DNA of 23,155 nucleotides from an uncultured Paraprevotella sp. GTDB taxonomy: Bacteria > Bacteroidota > Bacteroidia > Bacteroidales > Bacteroidaceae. The stretch is from the NCBI GenBank assembly GCA_910584955.1, contig CAJUDC010000028.1, forward strand, positions 1-23,155, in the 5' to 3' direction. Below, piece by piece: positions 1 through 9,136 of this stretch (the stretch's first letter is position 1; every line of letters starts with the position of its first letter). The notes under the pieces are model-generated. The model made no database searches and was not told where the DNA came from. It was given only the letters and a program-made list of their open reading frames with translations. A program made the position numbers and the translations under genes.

Positions 1-558
1 ATGCAAATAGGAATGACCGTCGTTTTTGTTTTCAAACAAGTCGCCTTGCAATTGCAGACCGATGTCGCGTCCGCCGCTGTTATGCTCGCCCACACGGTCG
101 TTCATGCCTGCCAGTTTGTCTATCAACTGTGAATAGGCCCCGAATCCCACACTCCAGGGGTGCATGGGATTTTCGAAAGTGAAGGCCCGCTTGAATTGTC
201 CGAATTTGACGGAAGCGAACCGATACCTGCACCATTCGGCCCAAGCATCTACGATGCGCGGCCCTTTCTCCTGAGCCGTACCCGACACGCCGTTCACTTC
301 CATTTGCAGGTTGTATCGGACGTCCCATATCTTGCCTCCGGCATACAGCCGCACCAGGCGCAGGTCGAAATCCGTGTGGCTCTTTACCGTTGTGCTCAGA
401 TCACGGTCGCTGACCGAGGCTTTGCCGATGACGTAACCGCCCAGCGTGGTGTTCTGTTTGAAATCATCCTTCATGCGTTCGGCGGCGGCGCTCTGGGCGT
501 GGAGGGTTCTCGGGCAAAGAAGGAATAGGAGGGGAGCCAGTAAAATTGTTTTTTTCAT
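1..558 (-). CDS. Phosphate-selective porin O/P-like outer-membrane protein (5' part; cut by window start)
   Basis: The frame starts at the ATG complementary to 556-558 and stays open for 186 codons to base 1, so the C-terminal part lies outside the window. Residues 1-22 form a signal peptide (Lys-Lys, a Leu-rich core, then a cleavage site near HAQ-SA). The mature part shows the amphipathic strands of an outer-membrane beta-barrel, such as GGYVIGKASVSD, DFDLRLVRLYAGGKIWD and YNLQMEVNG. The segment around residues 100-130 (AWAEW...VKFGQFKRAFTFENP) resembles OprO/OprP-type porins (Pfam Porin_O_P), which let anions such as phosphate cross the outer membrane. Family membership is inferred from these segments; the transported substrate cannot be read here. 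It lies downstream of gltD on the same strand but is separated by a strong terminator and has its own candidate promoter, so it is probably transcribed alone. Confidence 0.75.
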   Translation of the reverse strand, partial: MKKTILLAPLLFLLCPRTLHAQSAAAERMKDDFKQNTTLGGYVIGKASVSDRDLSTTVKSHTDFDLRLVRLYAGGKIWDVRYNLQMEVNGVSGTAQEKGPRIVDAWAEWCRYRFASVKFGQFKRAFTFENPMHPWSVGFGAYSQLIDKLAGMNDRVGEHNSGGRDIGLQLQGDLFENKNDGHSYLH

Positions 559-587
559 CCGATTCGGTTAAATAGGGTTACCATGTG

Positions 588-595
588 CAAAATTA
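588..595 (-). promoter_or_regulatory. Candidate -7 element for the porin gene
   Basis: On the minus strand this reads TAATTTTG, an exact match to the Bacteroidota -7 consensus TAnnTTTG. It lies about 30 bases upstream of the porin ATG. No clear TTTG -33 box is present at 19-21 bases, so the assignment rests on one box and the position. Confidence 0.4.
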
Positions 596-674
596 CGTAT
601 TTATTTCCATTCTTTCAGCATGTGCCTTTCTTTTTCCGTATGTCCGACAGGGATTATTCGGTCGATAGCGATAT

Positions 675-729
675 AAAAACTCCCCTTTGTGCGGAGTTTG
701 CCGACATAAGCGGCAGGCACAAAGGGGAG
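675..729 (-). terminator. Rho-independent terminator after gltD
   Basis: A perfect 13-base stem (680-692 pairing with 717-729) encloses an inner 5-base stem (699-703 with 711-715). On the minus strand it is followed by five T residues (679 down to 675). It lies about 30 bases past the gltD stop and ends the gltB-gltD transcript before the porin gene. Confidence 0.85.
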
Positions 730-758
730 GAGGCAATCAAATTAAAAAAATAAAGGGG

Positions 759-2105
759 TTATTTGCTTTTCAGATAGGCGTCTACCGCCCGGCTCACCCG
801 ACGACCGTCGGCAATGGCACGTACGACCAGGCTGGCACCCGAAGCGGCATCGCCGGCTACGAAGACATTGTCGGCCAAAGGGGGCTGTTCGGGCTTCAGG
901 AATCCCATAGCCAGTAGCACCATGTCGCATTCGATGATCTTTTTCCGACCGTTCAGCTTCATAATCGACCGTCCGCCCGCCGGATCCGGTTCCCAAACAA
1001 CGCCCTCGACTTCCACGCCCGTAACGTGTCCGTCCTCTCCGATGAAGCGGTTGGAATTCAGCAACCACCGTCTTTCGCACCCTTCCTCATGCGACGAGGT
1101 GGTTTTCAATACGACCGGCCAGTTGGGCCAGGGGGTAGCCGGATTTTCGCCAACGGGAGGTTTCGGCATGATTTCGATCTGCATCACACTGACGCATTCC
1201 TGACGGTGTGCGGTGCCGATGCAATCGGAACCGGTATCGCCGCCACCGATGACGAGCACCCGCTTCCCTTTGGCGCTCACCCGCTCGTCGGGAGCGAAAG
1301 TCGCCCCGGCCAGCACGCGGTTCTGCTGCGACAGCATCTCCAGCGCCAGATGAATGCCTTTCAGTTCGCGGCCGGGAATGTTCAAGTCGCGGGCCACAGG
1401 AGTACCCGTAGCCACTACATACGCATCGTAGCCGGCCGGCAAGTGGGTTATATCTATATCACAGTTATACTGAAAGACGACGCCCTCCTGTTCCATCAGA
1501 CGGATGCGGCGGTCTATCACGCTTTTGTTCAACTTGAAATTCGGTATGCCGTAGCGCAGCAAACCGCCGGCAGCCTCGTTCTTCTCCATCACCGTCACGG
1601 TGTATCCCTCCTGATTCAGCCGGTTGGCTGCGGCCAGTCCGGCAGGTCCCGAGCCGATCACGGCCACCCGCTTTCCGTTGCGTTCGGCCGGCGGGCAGGG
1701 CACGATGTAACTTTCCATGTAGGCCCGTTCGATGATGGCACATTCGTCTTCGCGGTTGGTGGTAGGGGCATGCTCGGTAAGGTTCAGTACGCACGACTTT
1801 TCGCACAGGGCCGGACACACACGTCCCGTAAATTCGGGGAAGTCGTTGGTCGATGCCAGTATCTTGTAGGCCAGTTCCCAATTGCCCTTGTACAATGCGT
1901 CGTTCCACTCCGGGCACTTATTACCCAGCGGACAGGCCCAATGACAGAACGGAACTCCGCAATCCATGCAGCGGCTGGCTTGTTCCTGGCGGTCTTTGGT
2001 ATTGAGTGTCTGTTCCACTTCGCTGAAGTCCCGGATGCGATCCTGTACAACCCGGTAGCCTGCCTCTTTCCGGGGGATGGTTAAAAAAGCTTTTGGATTT
2101 CCCAT
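759..2105 (-). CDS. gltD: Glutamate synthase (NADPH) small subunit
   Basis: The 448-residue protein takes electrons from NADPH through FAD and Fe-S clusters to the large subunit GltB, which makes glutamate from glutamine and 2-oxoglutarate. The N-terminal cysteine region is complete, with Cys46, 49, 54 and 58 and then Cys97, 101 and 105, the [4Fe-4S] ligands of the family. The FAD-binding loop GSGPAG is at 151-156, the NADPH-binding loop GGGDTG at 287-292, and the second FAD motif VFVAGDA near 415-421. The stretch between GF (401-402) and VFVAGDA is only about a dozen residues, shorter than in E. coli-type GltD, with no frameshift visible. It is the second gene of an operon, 41 bases after gltB, and ends at a strong hairpin terminator. 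The ATG at 2105 gives a normal N-terminus. Confidence 0.97.
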   Translation of the reverse strand: MGNPKAFLTIPRKEAGYRVVQDRIRDFSEVEQTLNTKDRQEQASRCMDCGVPFCHWACPLGNKCPEWNDALYKGNWELAYKILASTNDFPEFTGRVCPALCEKSCVLNLTEHAPTTNREDECAIIERAYMESYIVPCPPAERNGKRVAVIGSGPAGLAAANRLNQEGYTVTVMEKNEAAGGLLRYGIPNFKLNKSVIDRRIRLMEQEGVVFQYNCDIDITHLPAGYDAYVVATGTPVARDLNIPGRELKGIHLALEMLSQQNRVLAGATFAPDERVSAKGKRVLVIGGGDTGSDCIGTAHRQECVSVMQIEIMPKPPVGENPATPWPNWPVVLKTTSSHEEGCERRWLLNSNRFIGEDGHVTGVEVEGVVWEPDPAGGRSIMKLNGRKKIIECDMVLLAMGFLKPEQPPLADNVFVAGDAASGASLVVRAIADGRRVSRAVDAYLKSK

Positions 2106-2146
2106 CTTATGTCTTTTGTTATGTTGATCTTATACCTTATTATATA

Positions 2147-5100
2147 TTAATAGTCTCGTTGCATCTCCGCAATCTTCTGTTGCAGCTTCTTCATCTGCTC
2201 TTCTTGCAGCACACGCTTGTATTCGATGGGGACTACCTGAATGAACTGCTCTACGTAGTGGTTCCAGTCGTCCAGCATCGTCCGTGCCAGCTTGGAGCCG
2301 GTGTAAAGCCAATGCTGGCGGATAAGCTCATGCAGCTCCTTGCGGTAACTACTTTCCTCCACCAGGCCCAGTTCCACCATGTCCATGTTGCAGAAGTAAT
2401 CGAAGTTACCGTGTTGGTTCCATACATAGGCCACGCCTCCGCTCATACCTGCCGCGAAGTTGCGCCCCGTGTCTCCCAACACCACTACACGGCCTCCCGT
2501 CATATATTCGCAGCAATGGTCTCCGGCTCCTTCGATAACGGCGATGGCGCCCGAATTCCGTACGCCGAACCGCTCGCCGACGCGTCCGTTCACATACAGC
2601 TCACCCGAGGTGGCACCGTACAATCCCGTATTGCCGGCTATGATGTTATCCTCGGCCACGAAGTTGCAGCGTACCGGCGGTTGGATGGAGATACGACCGC
2701 CGCTCAGTCCTTTTCCGAAGTAGTCGTTGGCCTCGCCTTCCAGTTTAAAGTAGACGCCTTTCATCAGGAAAGCACCGAAACTCTGTCCGGCAGAACCTTT
2801 GAATTTGATATTGACGGTGGCATCGGCCAGTCCGTCAGAACCGTATTTCTTGGCGATGGCTCCCGAGAGCATGGTGCCTACAGCCCGGTCGGTGTTTTTG
2901 ATGGCATAATCCAGATGTACCTCATGCCGGGTTTCGATGGCCTCTTGGGCATCGTTCAGTATATCCATGTCTTTTACTCCTTCGATCCGGGAAAACGGTC
3001 GTCCGTCGTAATGCGAGACTTTATCCGTTTCGGGATGATGCAACAGGCGGGTGAAGTCGAGGGTGGAAGCTTTTGAATCCGTTTCGGCCGGTTTTACTTC
3101 AATCAGATCGGTACGTCCGATAATATCCTCCAGTCGGGTAAAGCCCATCTCGGCCAGGTATTCCCGTACCTCCTGGGCCAGGAACCGGAAATAGTTGACT
3201 ACATATTCGTAATGACCGCGAAATCTGGCTCTCAGTTCAGGGTTTTGTGTGGCCACTCCCACCGGGCAGGTGTTGGTGTTGCACTTACGCATCATGACGC
3301 AACCCAGCACAATCAGTGCCAGTGTACCGAACGCATATTCGTCGGCACCCAGCAAAGCCATGATGATGACGTCGCGACCGGTCTTCAATTGGCCGTCCAC
3401 CTGCAGACGTACCTGTCCACGCAGACCGTTCAGGATCAGTGTCTGCTGTGTCTCGCTCAAACCGATTTCGGGAGAGATACCGGCAAAGCGCATCGACGAA
3501 GCGGGCGAGGCTCCCGTACCGCCTTCCGAACCGGAGATGACAATCAAATCGGCGTTAGCCTTGGCCACACCGGCAGCAATCGTACCTACACCGCTTTCTG
3601 CCACCAACTTGACGGAAACGGCTGCTGTCGGATTGATATTCTTGAGATCGAAAATCAGCTGGGCCAAATCCTCGATGGAATAGATGTCATGGTGAGGAGG
3701 AGGAGAGATCAGCGAGATACCCGGAATGGAGTTGCGCGTGCGGGCAATGATCTCATTCACCTTGAAACCGGGCAACTGGCCCCCTTCCCCCGGCTTGGCG
3801 CCTTGCGCTACCTTGATTTGTATCTCCTCGGCATTCACCAGGTATTCCGCCGTCACCCCGAAACGTCCCGAGGCCACTTGCTTGGTTTTGCTGTTCAGCG
3901 AAATGCCGTCTGCCGTTCCCTTGTAACGCGCACTGTCTTCGCCCCCTTCTCCGGTATTGCTTCGCGCTCCCAGTTTGTTCATGGCCAGTGCGAGAGCTTC
4001 GTGTGCCTCGATACTGATAGCTCCGAAACTCATGGCTCCCGTCACGAAGTGCTTCACAATGTTTTCCACCGGTTCCACATCGTCTATACCTATCGGCCGG
4101 GCCGCTTTCTTTACGGTAAAGTAATCGCGTATGAAGATTGGAGCCTCTTTTTCGTCCACCAAGCGGGTGAAATCTTTGTATTTTTTGTAGCTGTTAAGCC
4201 GGGTGGCAATCTGCAGGGTGGCGATGGTTTCGGGATTCCATGCGTGTAAGATACCGTCCTTTCGGAAAGCGAACAGACCGTTGTCCGGCAGGAAATCCGG
4301 TTTTTTCCGGTTTCGGCCGAATCCCGCTTCATGCAGGGCGACAGCGTCGCGGGCGATGTGCCGGAGACCGATGCCGCCGATGGTGGAGATCTCCGTACCG
4401 AAATATTTTCGCAGAAGAGCCTCGCTTAAACCGACGCTCTCGAATATTTTGGCTCCCCGATACGAACGGATCGTGGAAATACCCATTTTCGACATAATCT
4501 TGAATAGGCCCTTGCATACCGCCTTGATGTAGTTTTTCTCGGCTGTCTCGTAATTCTCCTGCACTTCTCCCTTGCCAACCAGATCGTCCAGTACGGCAAA
4601 CGTCATGTAGGGGCAGATGGCCGAAGCGCCGTATCCCAGCAGCAGAGCGGCGTGCATGACTTCGCGTATCTCTCCGCTCTCTACGATCAAGGCGGTCTGT
4701 ACGCGTTTCCCCACACTGATAAGGTGATGATGCACGGCACTGACGGCCAGCAACGACGGGATGGCCGCATGTGACGCATCGATGTCACGGTCGGAAAGAA
4801 TGATATAGCTGATGCCGTTGTCCACATTCTCCTCGGCCTGCTTGCACAATTGCTCCAGAGCGGAACGCAGACCGCTTTCGCCTTTGTCCGTTTCGAACAG
4901 CATGGGAAGTTTGACGGTATTAAACCCTTTGTAGCGGAGGTTGCAGAGAATATCCAGTTGTGTGTTGTTCAGCACAGGGTGGGGCAGGCGTACCATCTTG
5001 CAGTTGCTTTCGTCTGGTGTCAGAATACCGGTCCCTACGGAGCCGATATATTCCGTCAGGCTCATGACGAGTTCCTCACGAATCGGATCAATGGCCGGAT

Positions 5101-6649
5101 TGGTGACCTGCGCAAATTGCTGCCGAAAATAATTGAAGAAGAGCTGAGGACGGTCGGAAATGACGGCCAGCGGCGTATCGTTTCCCATCGCTGCGACAGG
5201 TTCCGCACCGTTGACACACATCGGGATGATGGTCTTTTCAATATCTTCTTTCCCGAATCCGAATATCAGCAGCTTGTCTGCATAATTCTCCACGCTGTTC
5301 ACCACTTTACGTCCACTCTTCAGATTTTCCAGCTGGATACAGTTGGTCTTCAGCCATTCGCGGTAGGGATGAGCCGTTGCCAGTTGCTCTTTTAACTCTC
5401 CGTCGTAGTAGATTTTTCCTTCCTGCGTATCGATCAAAAGAATCTTTCCGGGTTGCAGCCGTCCTTTCTGAGCAATCTCATCCGGCTCAAAGTCGATCAC
5501 TCCCACTTCGCTGGCCACAACCATCATGCCTTTGGTGGTAATGGTGTAGCGTGAGGGACGCAGGCCGTTGCGGTCGAGCATGCCGCCGGCATACCGCCCG
5601 TCGCTGAATAGCAAAGCGGCGGGGCCGTCCCAAGGTTCCATCAGGATGGAGTGATATTCATAAAATGCTTTCAACTTGCTGCTGATGGGGTTTTTGTCGT
5701 TGAAACTTTCCGGTACCATCACTGCCATTGCCTGAGGCAGACTAAGTCCCGACATCACGAAGAATTCAAATACATTGTCAAGCGAGGCGGAATCGCTCAT
5801 GTTCTCCTGAATGATAGGACTTATTTGTCTTATGTCTCCCAAAGCCTCGGACGAGAGAACCGTTTCGCGTGCCTTGAACCAGCTGCGGTTGCCTCGGATC
5901 GTGTTGATTTCGCCGTTGTGGGCTATCATACGGAAAGGCTGTGCCAGGCTCCAGGTAGGGAACGTGTTGGTGGAAAAGCGTGAATGAACCAATGCCAGTC
6001 CGCTGGTGAAATAATTGTTTGTCAAGTCGGGGAAATATTGTCGTACCTGCATACTGGACAGCATTCCTTTATATACAATATTTTTTGAGGAGAGCGATAC
6101 GATATAGAAATCTTCTTCCTTGATTCGGTTTTCTATGCGCTTGCGGATCAGATAAAGCGTACGTTCGAATGCGGGGAGTTTTTCATCGCTGACGCCGGTG
6201 ATGAAGACTTGTTTGATGTCCGGTTCTACGGCTAAAGCCGATTCGCCCAGACAGTCGGGCCGAGTGGGGACATTGCGCAAATGCATCAGATTCAACCCCT
6301 CACGCTCGATTTCTTCAATCATAACGGACAATATATTGCGCTGTTTTTCCGCATCCTTGGGAAGAAACAGAAGACCTGTGCCGTACTTGCCTTTCTCCGG
6401 TACGGGAATGCCTTGCAACAGAATAAATTCATGCGGAATCTGTAACATGATACCGGCTCCGTCGCCAGTCTTCCCGTCCGCTCCTTCGGCACCGCGATGG
6501 CGCATGTTCTCGAGCACCTTGAGTGCGGAGTCAACCAGTTCGTGCGATTTGTTTCCGTGGATATTCACAAGCATACCTACACCGCAGGCGTCATGTTCGT
6601 TTGCCGGATCGTATAATCCTTGTCTTAGTTTTGCCACTCTTTTTACCAT
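2147..6649 (-). CDS. gltB: Glutamate synthase large subunit
   Basis: At 1500 residues it has the usual length for bacterial GltB. Cys22, in HDACGVGM, is the expected catalytic N-terminal nucleophile of the class II glutamine amidotransferase domain, exposed after removal of a 21-residue propeptide. The order is amidotransferase (about 22-430), central domain, FMN-binding synthase domain with GSEGGTGASP near 1045, and a C-terminal GXGXG beta-helix. Cys1117, Cys1123 and Cys1128 (C-x5-C-x4-C, in CVMMRKC...CPVGVATQ) bind the [3Fe-4S] cluster. The enzyme hydrolyses glutamine and channels ammonia to 2-oxoglutarate, giving two glutamates in ammonia assimilation. It is the first gene of the gltB-gltD operon and is transcribed divergently from the gene at 6929. 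All key residues are intact. Confidence 0.98.
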   Translation of the reverse strand: MVKRVAKLRQGLYDPANEHDACGVGMLVNIHGNKSHELVDSALKVLENMRHRGAEGADGKTGDGAGIMLQIPHEFILLQGIPVPEKGKYGTGLLFLPKDAEKQRNILSVMIEEIEREGLNLMHLRNVPTRPDCLGESALAVEPDIKQVFITGVSDEKLPAFERTLYLIRKRIENRIKEEDFYIVSLSSKNIVYKGMLSSMQVRQYFPDLTNNYFTSGLALVHSRFSTNTFPTWSLAQPFRMIAHNGEINTIRGNRSWFKARETVLSSEALGDIRQISPIIQENMSDSASLDNVFEFFVMSGLSLPQAMAVMVPESFNDKNPISSKLKAFYEYHSILMEPWDGPAALLFSDGRYAGGMLDRNGLRPSRYTITTKGMMVVASEVGVIDFEPDEIAQKGRLQPGKILLIDTQEGKIYYDGELKEQLATAHPYREWLKTNCIQLENLKSGRKVVNSVENYADKLLIFGFGKEDIEKTIIPMCVNGAEPVAAMGNDTPLAVISDRPQLFFNYFRQQFAQVTNPAIDPIREELVMSLTEYIGSVGTGILTPDESNCKMVRLPHPVLNNTQLDILCNLRYKGFNTVKLPMLFETDKGESGLRSALEQLCKQAEENVDNGISYIILSDRDIDASHAAIPSLLAVSAVHHHLISVGKRVQTALIVESGEIREVMHAALLLGYGASAICPYMTFAVLDDLVGKGEVQENYETAEKNYIKAVCKGLFKIMSKMGISTIRSYRGAKIFESVGLSEALLRKYFGTEISTIGGIGLRHIARDAVALHEAGFGRNRKKPDFLPDNGLFAFRKDGILHAWNPETIATLQIATRLNSYKKYKDFTRLVDEKEAPIFIRDYFTVKKAARPIGIDDVEPVENIVKHFVTGAMSFGAISIEAHEALALAMNKLGARSNTGEGGEDSARYKGTADGISLNSKTKQVASGRFGVTAEYLVNAEEIQIKVAQGAKPGEGGQLPGFKVNEIIARTRNSIPGISLISPPPHHDIYSIEDLAQLIFDLKNINPTAAVSVKLVAESGVGTIAAGVAKANADLIVISGSEGGTGASPASSMRFAGISPEIGLSETQQTLILNGLRGQVRLQVDGQLKTGRDVIIMALLGADEYAFGTLALIVLGCVMMRKCNTNTCPVGVATQNPELRARFRGHYEYVVNYFRFLAQEVREYLAEMGFTRLEDIIGRTDLIEVKPAETDSKASTLDFTRLLHHPETDKVSHYDGRPFSRIEGVKDMDILNDAQEAIETRHEVHLDYAIKNTDRAVGTMLSGAIAKKYGSDGLADATVNIKFKGSAGQSFGAFLMKGVYFKLEGEANDYFGKGLSGGRISIQPPVRCNFVAEDNIIAGNTGLYGATSGELYVNGRVGERFGVRNSGAIAVIEGAGDHCCEYMTGGRVVVLGDTGRNFAAGMSGGVAYVWNQHGNFDYFCNMDMVELGLVEESSYRKELHELIRQHWLYTGSKLARTMLDDWNHYVEQFIQVVPIEYKRVLQEEQMKKLQQKIAEMQRDY

Positions 6650-6702
6650 ACTGTCGATAATTTAATTGTAGGATAAAAACTACTTTCTTTAGTAGAACTG
6701 TG

Positions 6703-6710
6703 CAAAAGTA
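6703..6710 (-). promoter_or_regulatory. Candidate -7 element for gltB-gltD
   Basis: On the minus strand this reads TACTTTTG, matching TAnnTTTG, 54 bases upstream of the gltB ATG. A TTTTG lies upstream but at 23 bases, slightly longer than the usual 19-21. The leader between box and ATG holds a small hairpin (CTACT at 6680-6684 pairing with AGTAG at 6691-6695). Confidence 0.5.
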
Positions 6711-6798
6711 ATTAAAATAATTGTTATTAATGACAAAATGGTTTTAATTTTTCGCTTTGAGTATACATTTTCCTTTATTGGAGCGATTCTGAAAGTAT

Positions 6799-6813
6799 TT
6801 TGATAATATCAAA
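6799..6813. promoter_or_regulatory. Interrupted palindrome, possible operator between gltB and the 6929 gene
   Basis: Seven bases (TTTGATA) and their exact inverse (TATCAAA) flank one central base. The site sits in the divergent intergenic region, about 90 bases upstream of both predicted -7 boxes. Its symmetry and place fit a dimeric regulator site, but no regulator is assigned, and in AT-rich DNA such a palindrome can arise by chance. Confidence 0.25.
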
Positions 6814-6868
6814 GTAGATACGGCATGATGTGGCGGATAGAGGGGCTTCTTTTTTTCGTTTATTCTAG

Positions 6869-6899
6869 TTTGCCGAAATTACTTATTTTATTACTTTTG
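6869..6899 (+). promoter_or_regulatory. Promoter of the three-gene cluster 6929-9772
   Basis: TTTG at 6869-6872 and TACTTTTG at 6892-6899 match the -33 and -7 boxes of Bacteroidota sigma-ABfr promoters, with 19 bases between TTG and the -7 box. The -7 box lies about 30 bases before the first ATG of the cluster. Confidence 0.7.
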
Positions 6900-6928
6900 C
6901 CGCGAAATTAAGAAAATGCCTTTAAATT

Positions 6929-7675
6929 ATGCAAAGAAAGAATCATAGTCTTGAATCTATATTGGATTTGAATTCCAATAATGTATGGGGGGCCGACGAG
7001 CATGAGTTGGCCCAGTTATGGGAAGCGGAGAAGAAAGAAGACGGCTTTGCGGGATCCGAAGACAAGCTGCTTAACATCATCCGCCTGGCATTCGATGTGA
7101 ATCATTTCAATCAAGACAACGAACGGGAGGCCAACAAATATAAAAACGGTGATTATGTAATTATTTCCCGTTCCGATTCGCGTAAAGGCTCTGTGGCCAT
7201 CCGCAAAAAGACAATCCAGCAAATCACAGATTTATCCTACGAAAACATCAAGCATATTTCGGCCGCAACATTGCTGGAGCTGATAGACCGGAATTTCGGC
7301 GGAGGATGGGATTCCATTTCTTTGGCGATCAAAGACATTATCGAATCGGGCTTTGACATCAGCACTACCACCTTGCCGGCCAGCCGCATTCATGCGAAAG
7401 GCGGAACATTGGAGCGTAAAGTGGCCGACGGTTACGATGTGCTTGAAATTACCAAAGGAACTTGGATAGAGGCTATCTTTGCCAAAAAGAAAGAACCGCA
7501 GGAAAAGCTTCGTTTTGTGCCGGAACCCGAATATGACGAAGACGGCAACCGCAGGCATGTGGCCGACGAACGCGATGAAGATACTGAAGAAGACGGTAAC
7601 GACGATACGTTCTATGAAAGCTATACGCCCGAGGCTGAGGTGAAAGATGTAGACGAAGAACTCTCCGACGAATAA
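6929..7675 (+). CDS. Conserved-looking protein of unknown function with acidic C-terminal tail
   Basis: I do not recognise this 248-residue protein. No signal peptide or membrane segment is visible, so it is probably cytoplasmic. Residues 1-60 are mostly helical in character (LESILDL, ADEHELAQLWEAEKK, LLNIIRLAFD). Residues 74-190 look like a compact mixed fold (GDYVIISRS, GSVAIRKKTIQQITDLSYENI, a glycine turn FGGGWDSI at 123-130, then LEITKGTWIEAIFAKKKEP). From about 199 the protein becomes extremely acidic: 24 of the last 50 residues are Asp or Glu, so the tail is probably disordered. It is the first gene of a cluster with a sodium:solute symporter (15 bases downstream) and an AlbA_2 protein, under its own promoter. 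The ATG at 6929 is chosen because an earlier ATG at 6916 is in another frame and stops after ten codons. Confidence 0.8.
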   Translation: MQRKNHSLESILDLNSNNVWGADEHELAQLWEAEKKEDGFAGSEDKLLNIIRLAFDVNHFNQDNEREANKYKNGDYVIISRSDSRKGSVAIRKKTIQQITDLSYENIKHISAATLLELIDRNFGGGWDSISLAIKDIIESGFDISTTTLPASRIHAKGGTLERKVADGYDVLEITKGTWIEAIFAKKKEPQEKLRFVPEPEYDEDGNRRHVADERDEDTEEDGNDDTFYESYTPEAEVKDVDEELSDE

Positions 7676-7690
7676 GCCTGCTGGATTCGC

Positions 7691-9130
7691 ATGAATGAGA
7701 TTTTCATAATGAGCACAGTTCTGGCCTATTTCGGCCTGCTGTTGCTCATTTCCCGATTTACGGAGAAGCGTTCGGACAACGATGCTTTTTTCCGTGGCAA
7801 TCGCCGTTCGCCTTGGCATGTGGTCGCTTTCGGTATGATCGGAGCCTCACTTTCCGGTGTCACGTTCGTTTCCGTTCCCGGTATGGTCCGTTCTATGGAT
7901 ATGACCTACCTGCAAACTTGCATGGGCTTTTTTTTCGGTTACCTGATTGTCGCTTTCGTCTTGCTCCCATTATATTACAAGCTAAATCTGACCAGTATTT
8001 ATACGTATTTGAACCGGCGTTTCGGGCTTTGTTCATACCGTACGGGAGCCTCGTTCTTCCTGTTAAGCAAACTGACCGGAGCCGCCGTACGCCTTTATCT
8101 GGTTTGTATGATTTTGCAACGGTTTCTTTTCGATACTTTCCGCATCCCGTTTTTTCTTACCGCCGTTATCGTTCTCGTCCTTATATGGTTTTATACACGG
8201 AAGAGCGGGATCCGTACGATTGTGTGGACCGACTGTTTGCAGACATTTGTTCTTCTGCTGGCTTTGATTCTTATTATCGTGCAGACTATGGGGCAGATGA
8301 ACCTTTCCGTTCCCGAAGCCTGGCATACGATATGGCAAAGTGAGTACAGCAGAATATTCGTGTGGGACGACTGGGCCGACCGGCAGCATTTTCTTAAACA
8401 GTTTCTAAGCGGAATCTTCATTGTGATTGTCATGACAGGACTGGACCAGGACATGATGCAGAAAAATCTTACGTGCCGCAACATAAAGGAGGCACAGAAA
8501 AACATGTGTTGTTACGGTCTGAGTTTCGTGCCTGTCAATTTCCTGTTTTTGGCATTGGGCATCCTATTGCTGGCGTTTGCCCGACAAGGCGGTCTGGTCT
8601 TGCCGGAAGCCGGCGACGACGTGTTGCCCTTTTTATGTGTCGGAGGATATTTGGGCCGTGCCGTATTGGCTTGTTTTTCCATCGGTATCATCGCCGCTGC
8701 ATTTTCCAGTGCGGATTCGGCCCTGACTGCGCTTACTACCTCGTTTTGTGTGGACATCATGCAACGTCCGGAAGACGAGCCATTGCGTAAACGGGTACAT
8801 TGGCTTGTGGCTTTATTGTTCCTGGTGTTTATTCTGTTGTTTCGTGCGTTGAACAATACGAGTGTCATTGATGCCGTTTATCTGCTGGCTTCCTATACGT
8901 ATGGCCCTTTGCTCGGATTGTTTGCGTTCGGCCTGCTGACCCGACGGATGCCATGCGAACGCTATGTTCCGGTTGTGGCCGTATTGTCTCCTCTGATCTG
9001 TCTGGCAATAGAACGTCTCACCTTATTATATACGGGTTATCGGTTCGGTTACGAGATGCTGATGTGCAACGGACTGCTTACGTTTATAGGTTTATGGTTG
9101 CTGTCGTGTCCGGTATTTAAAAGAGTGTGA
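7691..9130 (+). CDS. Sodium:solute symporter (SSS family)
   Basis: The 479-residue inner-membrane protein has about 13 hydrophobic segments spread along its length. Family marks include AFGMIGASLSGVTFVSVPG near 46-64, the YTYLNRRFG segment at 104-112, TGLDQDMMQKNL at 249-260, and AFSSADSALTA at 337-347. The last segment carries the Ser residues that in this family line the second sodium site. It should use the sodium gradient to import a small organic solute. The substrate cannot be assigned, since SSS members carry sugars, amino acids, vitamins or sialic acid. A later start at Met7 (7709) is possible and would leave the first membrane helix intact. The gene sits 15 bases after the acidic-tail gene and 6 bases before the AlbA_2 gene, so the three are very likely one operon. 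Confidence 0.93.
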   Translation: MNEIFIMSTVLAYFGLLLLISRFTEKRSDNDAFFRGNRRSPWHVVAFGMIGASLSGVTFVSVPGMVRSMDMTYLQTCMGFFFGYLIVAFVLLPLYYKLNLTSIYTYLNRRFGLCSYRTGASFFLLSKLTGAAVRLYLVCMILQRFLFDTFRIPFFLTAVIVLVLIWFYTRKSGIRTIVWTDCLQTFVLLLALILIIVQTMGQMNLSVPEAWHTIWQSEYSRIFVWDDWADRQHFLKQFLSGIFIVIVMTGLDQDMMQKNLTCRNIKEAQKNMCCYGLSFVPVNFLFLALGILLLAFARQGGLVLPEAGDDVLPFLCVGGYLGRAVLACFSIGIIAAAFSSADSALTALTTSFCVDIMQRPEDEPLRKRVHWLVALLFLVFILLFRALNNTSVIDAVYLLASYTYGPLLGLFAFGLLTRRMPCERYVPVVAVLSPLICLAIERLTLLYTGYRFGYEMLMCNGLLTFIGLWLLSCPVFKRV

Positions 9131-9136
9131 AGCCTA

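Noticed and set aside
1026..4249. Long plus-strand open frames opposite gltD and gltB (for example 1026-2084, 2093-3076, 3212-4249)
   Set aside because: They lie antisense to well-supported genes with intact catalytic motifs, show no family resemblance, and arise from the codon pattern of the real genes.
6916..6948. Ten-codon frame overlapping the start of the 6929 gene, possible leader peptide
   Set aside because: It is very short, with no codon pattern suggesting attenuation (no run of one amino acid) and no terminator structure nearby.
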